NCBI GenBank assembly: GCA_029259655.1
Contig: JAJDET010000004.1
Location: 1-62,712 of the forward strand
Reading direction: 5' to 3'
From: Planctomycetota bacterium
GTDB taxonomy: Bacteria; Planctomycetota; UBA1135; GCA-002686595
DNA: 62,712 nt
The position numbers and the translations under genes are program-made. This document shows, piece after piece, positions 62,033 to 62,712 of this stretch. The notes under the pieces are model-generated. The model was given only the letters and a program-made list of their open reading frames with translations. It did not search any database and was not told where the DNA came from. The first letter of the stretch is position 1. Every line of letters begins with the position of its first letter.

Positions 62033-62712
62033 TCAGGAGTTGTCGCCACCGATGAGGCGGCCGAGACCCCCGAGGACCGACCCCTCGCCCTTCGACGAAC
62101 CGCCGTGACGCGGAGCGCTCGCGAGCACGCGGTCCGCGAGTCGGGAGAACGGGAGGCTCTGCAGCCAGACCTTGCCGTGGCCACTCAGCGTGGCGAGGAA
62201 GAGACCCTCGCCGCCGAAGAACATCGACTTGAGATTTCCGGCGCGCTGGATGTCGTATTCCACGCCGGGCGAGAAGGCGACCAGGCAGCCGGTGTCGACG
62301 CGCAGGGTCTCGCCCGCGAGCTCCTTCTCCACGATGGTCCCGCCGGCGTGCACGAACGCCAGCCCGTCGCCGATGAGCTTCTGCAGGATGAAGCCCTCGC
62401 CGCCGAAGAAACCGGCACCCAGCCGGCGGTTGAAGGCGATCGAGACCTCCGTGCCGAAAGCGGCGCACAGGAAGGCGTCCTTCTGACACAGGATCTGGCC
62501 GCCGATCTTCGCCAGGTCGAGGGCGATGATCTTGCCCGGGTACGGCGCAGCGAACGCCACGCGCTGCTTCCCGCCGCCCTGGTTCTTGAAGTGCGTCAGG
62601 AAGATCGACTCCCCCGTGATGACGCGCTTCCCCACGTCCAGGAGCTTGCCGAGGACCCCGCGATCCGGCTGCGCTCCGTCGCCCATCCGGGCCTCGAACG
62701 TGATCCCCTCCT
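62033..62712 (-). CDS. AIM24/TIGR00266-family protein, N-terminus beyond the window
   Basis: The frame runs open through the right window edge, so the ATG at 62686 is probably internal; the family's first residues lie outside. The 226 visible residues form the beta-rich AIM24 fold: [86 protein letters not shown], and [34 protein letters not shown]. The C-terminal Gly/Ser tail ([13 protein letters not shown]) is flexible. It is 17 bases upstream of the sigma factor on the same strand and probably in its operon. Function unknown; relatives are linked to mitochondria and to bacterial membrane-associated assemblies. Confidence 0.9.
   Translation of the reverse strand, partial: EGITFEARMGDGAQPDRGVLGKLLDVGKRVITGESIFLTHFKNQGGGKQRVAFAAPYPGKIIALDLAKIGGQILCQKDAFLCAAFGTEVSIAFNRRLGAGFFGGEGFILQKLIGDGLAFVHAGGTIVEKELAGETLRVDTGCLVAFSPGVEYDIQRAGNLKSMFFGGEGLFLATLSGHGKVWLQSLPFSRLADRVLASAPRHGGSSKGEGSVLGGLGRLIGGDNS

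Overview
The window is GC-rich bacterial chromosome, gene-dense on both strands, with codon third positions mostly G or C. The gene mix suggests a Planctomycetota-like lineage or another large-genome, surface-living group. The clues are three alkaline-phosphatase/sulfatase-superfamily enzymes, a small ECF-type sigma factor gene overlapping a Ser/Thr kinase gene whose kinase is fused to a formylglycine-generating-enzyme-type domain, many secreted or lipoprotein beta-propeller proteins, a very large RHS protein and a DUF1611/PLP-racemase pair. This placement is inference from gene content; there is no rRNA in the window. No CRISPR array, insertion sequence or prophage was seen.

Layout. 1-7.5 kb: the end of a propeller-like protein, a methyltransferase, a tiny DUF5989 membrane protein, a sulfatase-like lipoprotein with an internal LysM domain, a short-chain dehydrogenase, a phytanoyl-CoA-dioxygenase-like protein and a Cys-type sulfatase. 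7.6-10.5 kb: a Gfo/Idh/MocA oxidoreductase coupled to gluQ, a convergent hairpin, a CBS-domain protein and tRNA-Asn with its own terminator. 10.5-18 kb: a membrane protein, a propeller lipoprotein, a beta-lactamase-fold hydrolase, an unlisted 37-residue Lys-rich protein, selO, a methyltransferase and two gene fossils. 18-24.6 kb: a 1946-residue RHS/YD-repeat protein with a His-rich toxin-like C-terminus, followed four bases later by a candidate membrane immunity protein. 24.6-36 kb: a Cys-motif protein, a SecD-head-like lipoprotein, a penicillin-acylase-family enzyme, the racemase/DUF1611 operon, a HEAT/propeller protein and an M12B-like metalloprotease. 36-49 kb: a polytopic membrane protein, a frameshifted M50-like peptidase, a GFA protein, a 1470-residue coiled-coil lipoprotein paired with a second lipoprotein, a secreted protein with a CxxCH motif and a methyltransferase. 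49-62.7 kb: an unknown protein, a DUF342/FapA-CBS pair, a methyltransferase, a DbpA-type DEAD-box helicase, a third sulfatase-like lipoprotein, then the kinase, sigma factor and AIM24-family genes on the minus strand.

How the parts fit. Much of the window codes for envelope and secreted products: hydrolases, propellers, lipoproteins and the RHS effector. Clear translational coupling, by 4-base overlaps or gaps of a few bases, links oxidoreductase-gluQ, DUF1611-racemase, RHS-immunity candidate, the two lipoproteins at 41-46 kb, DUF342-CBS and sigma factor-kinase. Several gaps hold decayed fragments of repeat proteins (pentapeptide, FG-GAP and propeller), which points to turnover of surface-protein genes. 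The best candidate for a new system is the RHS C-terminal toxin with its membrane immunity protein.
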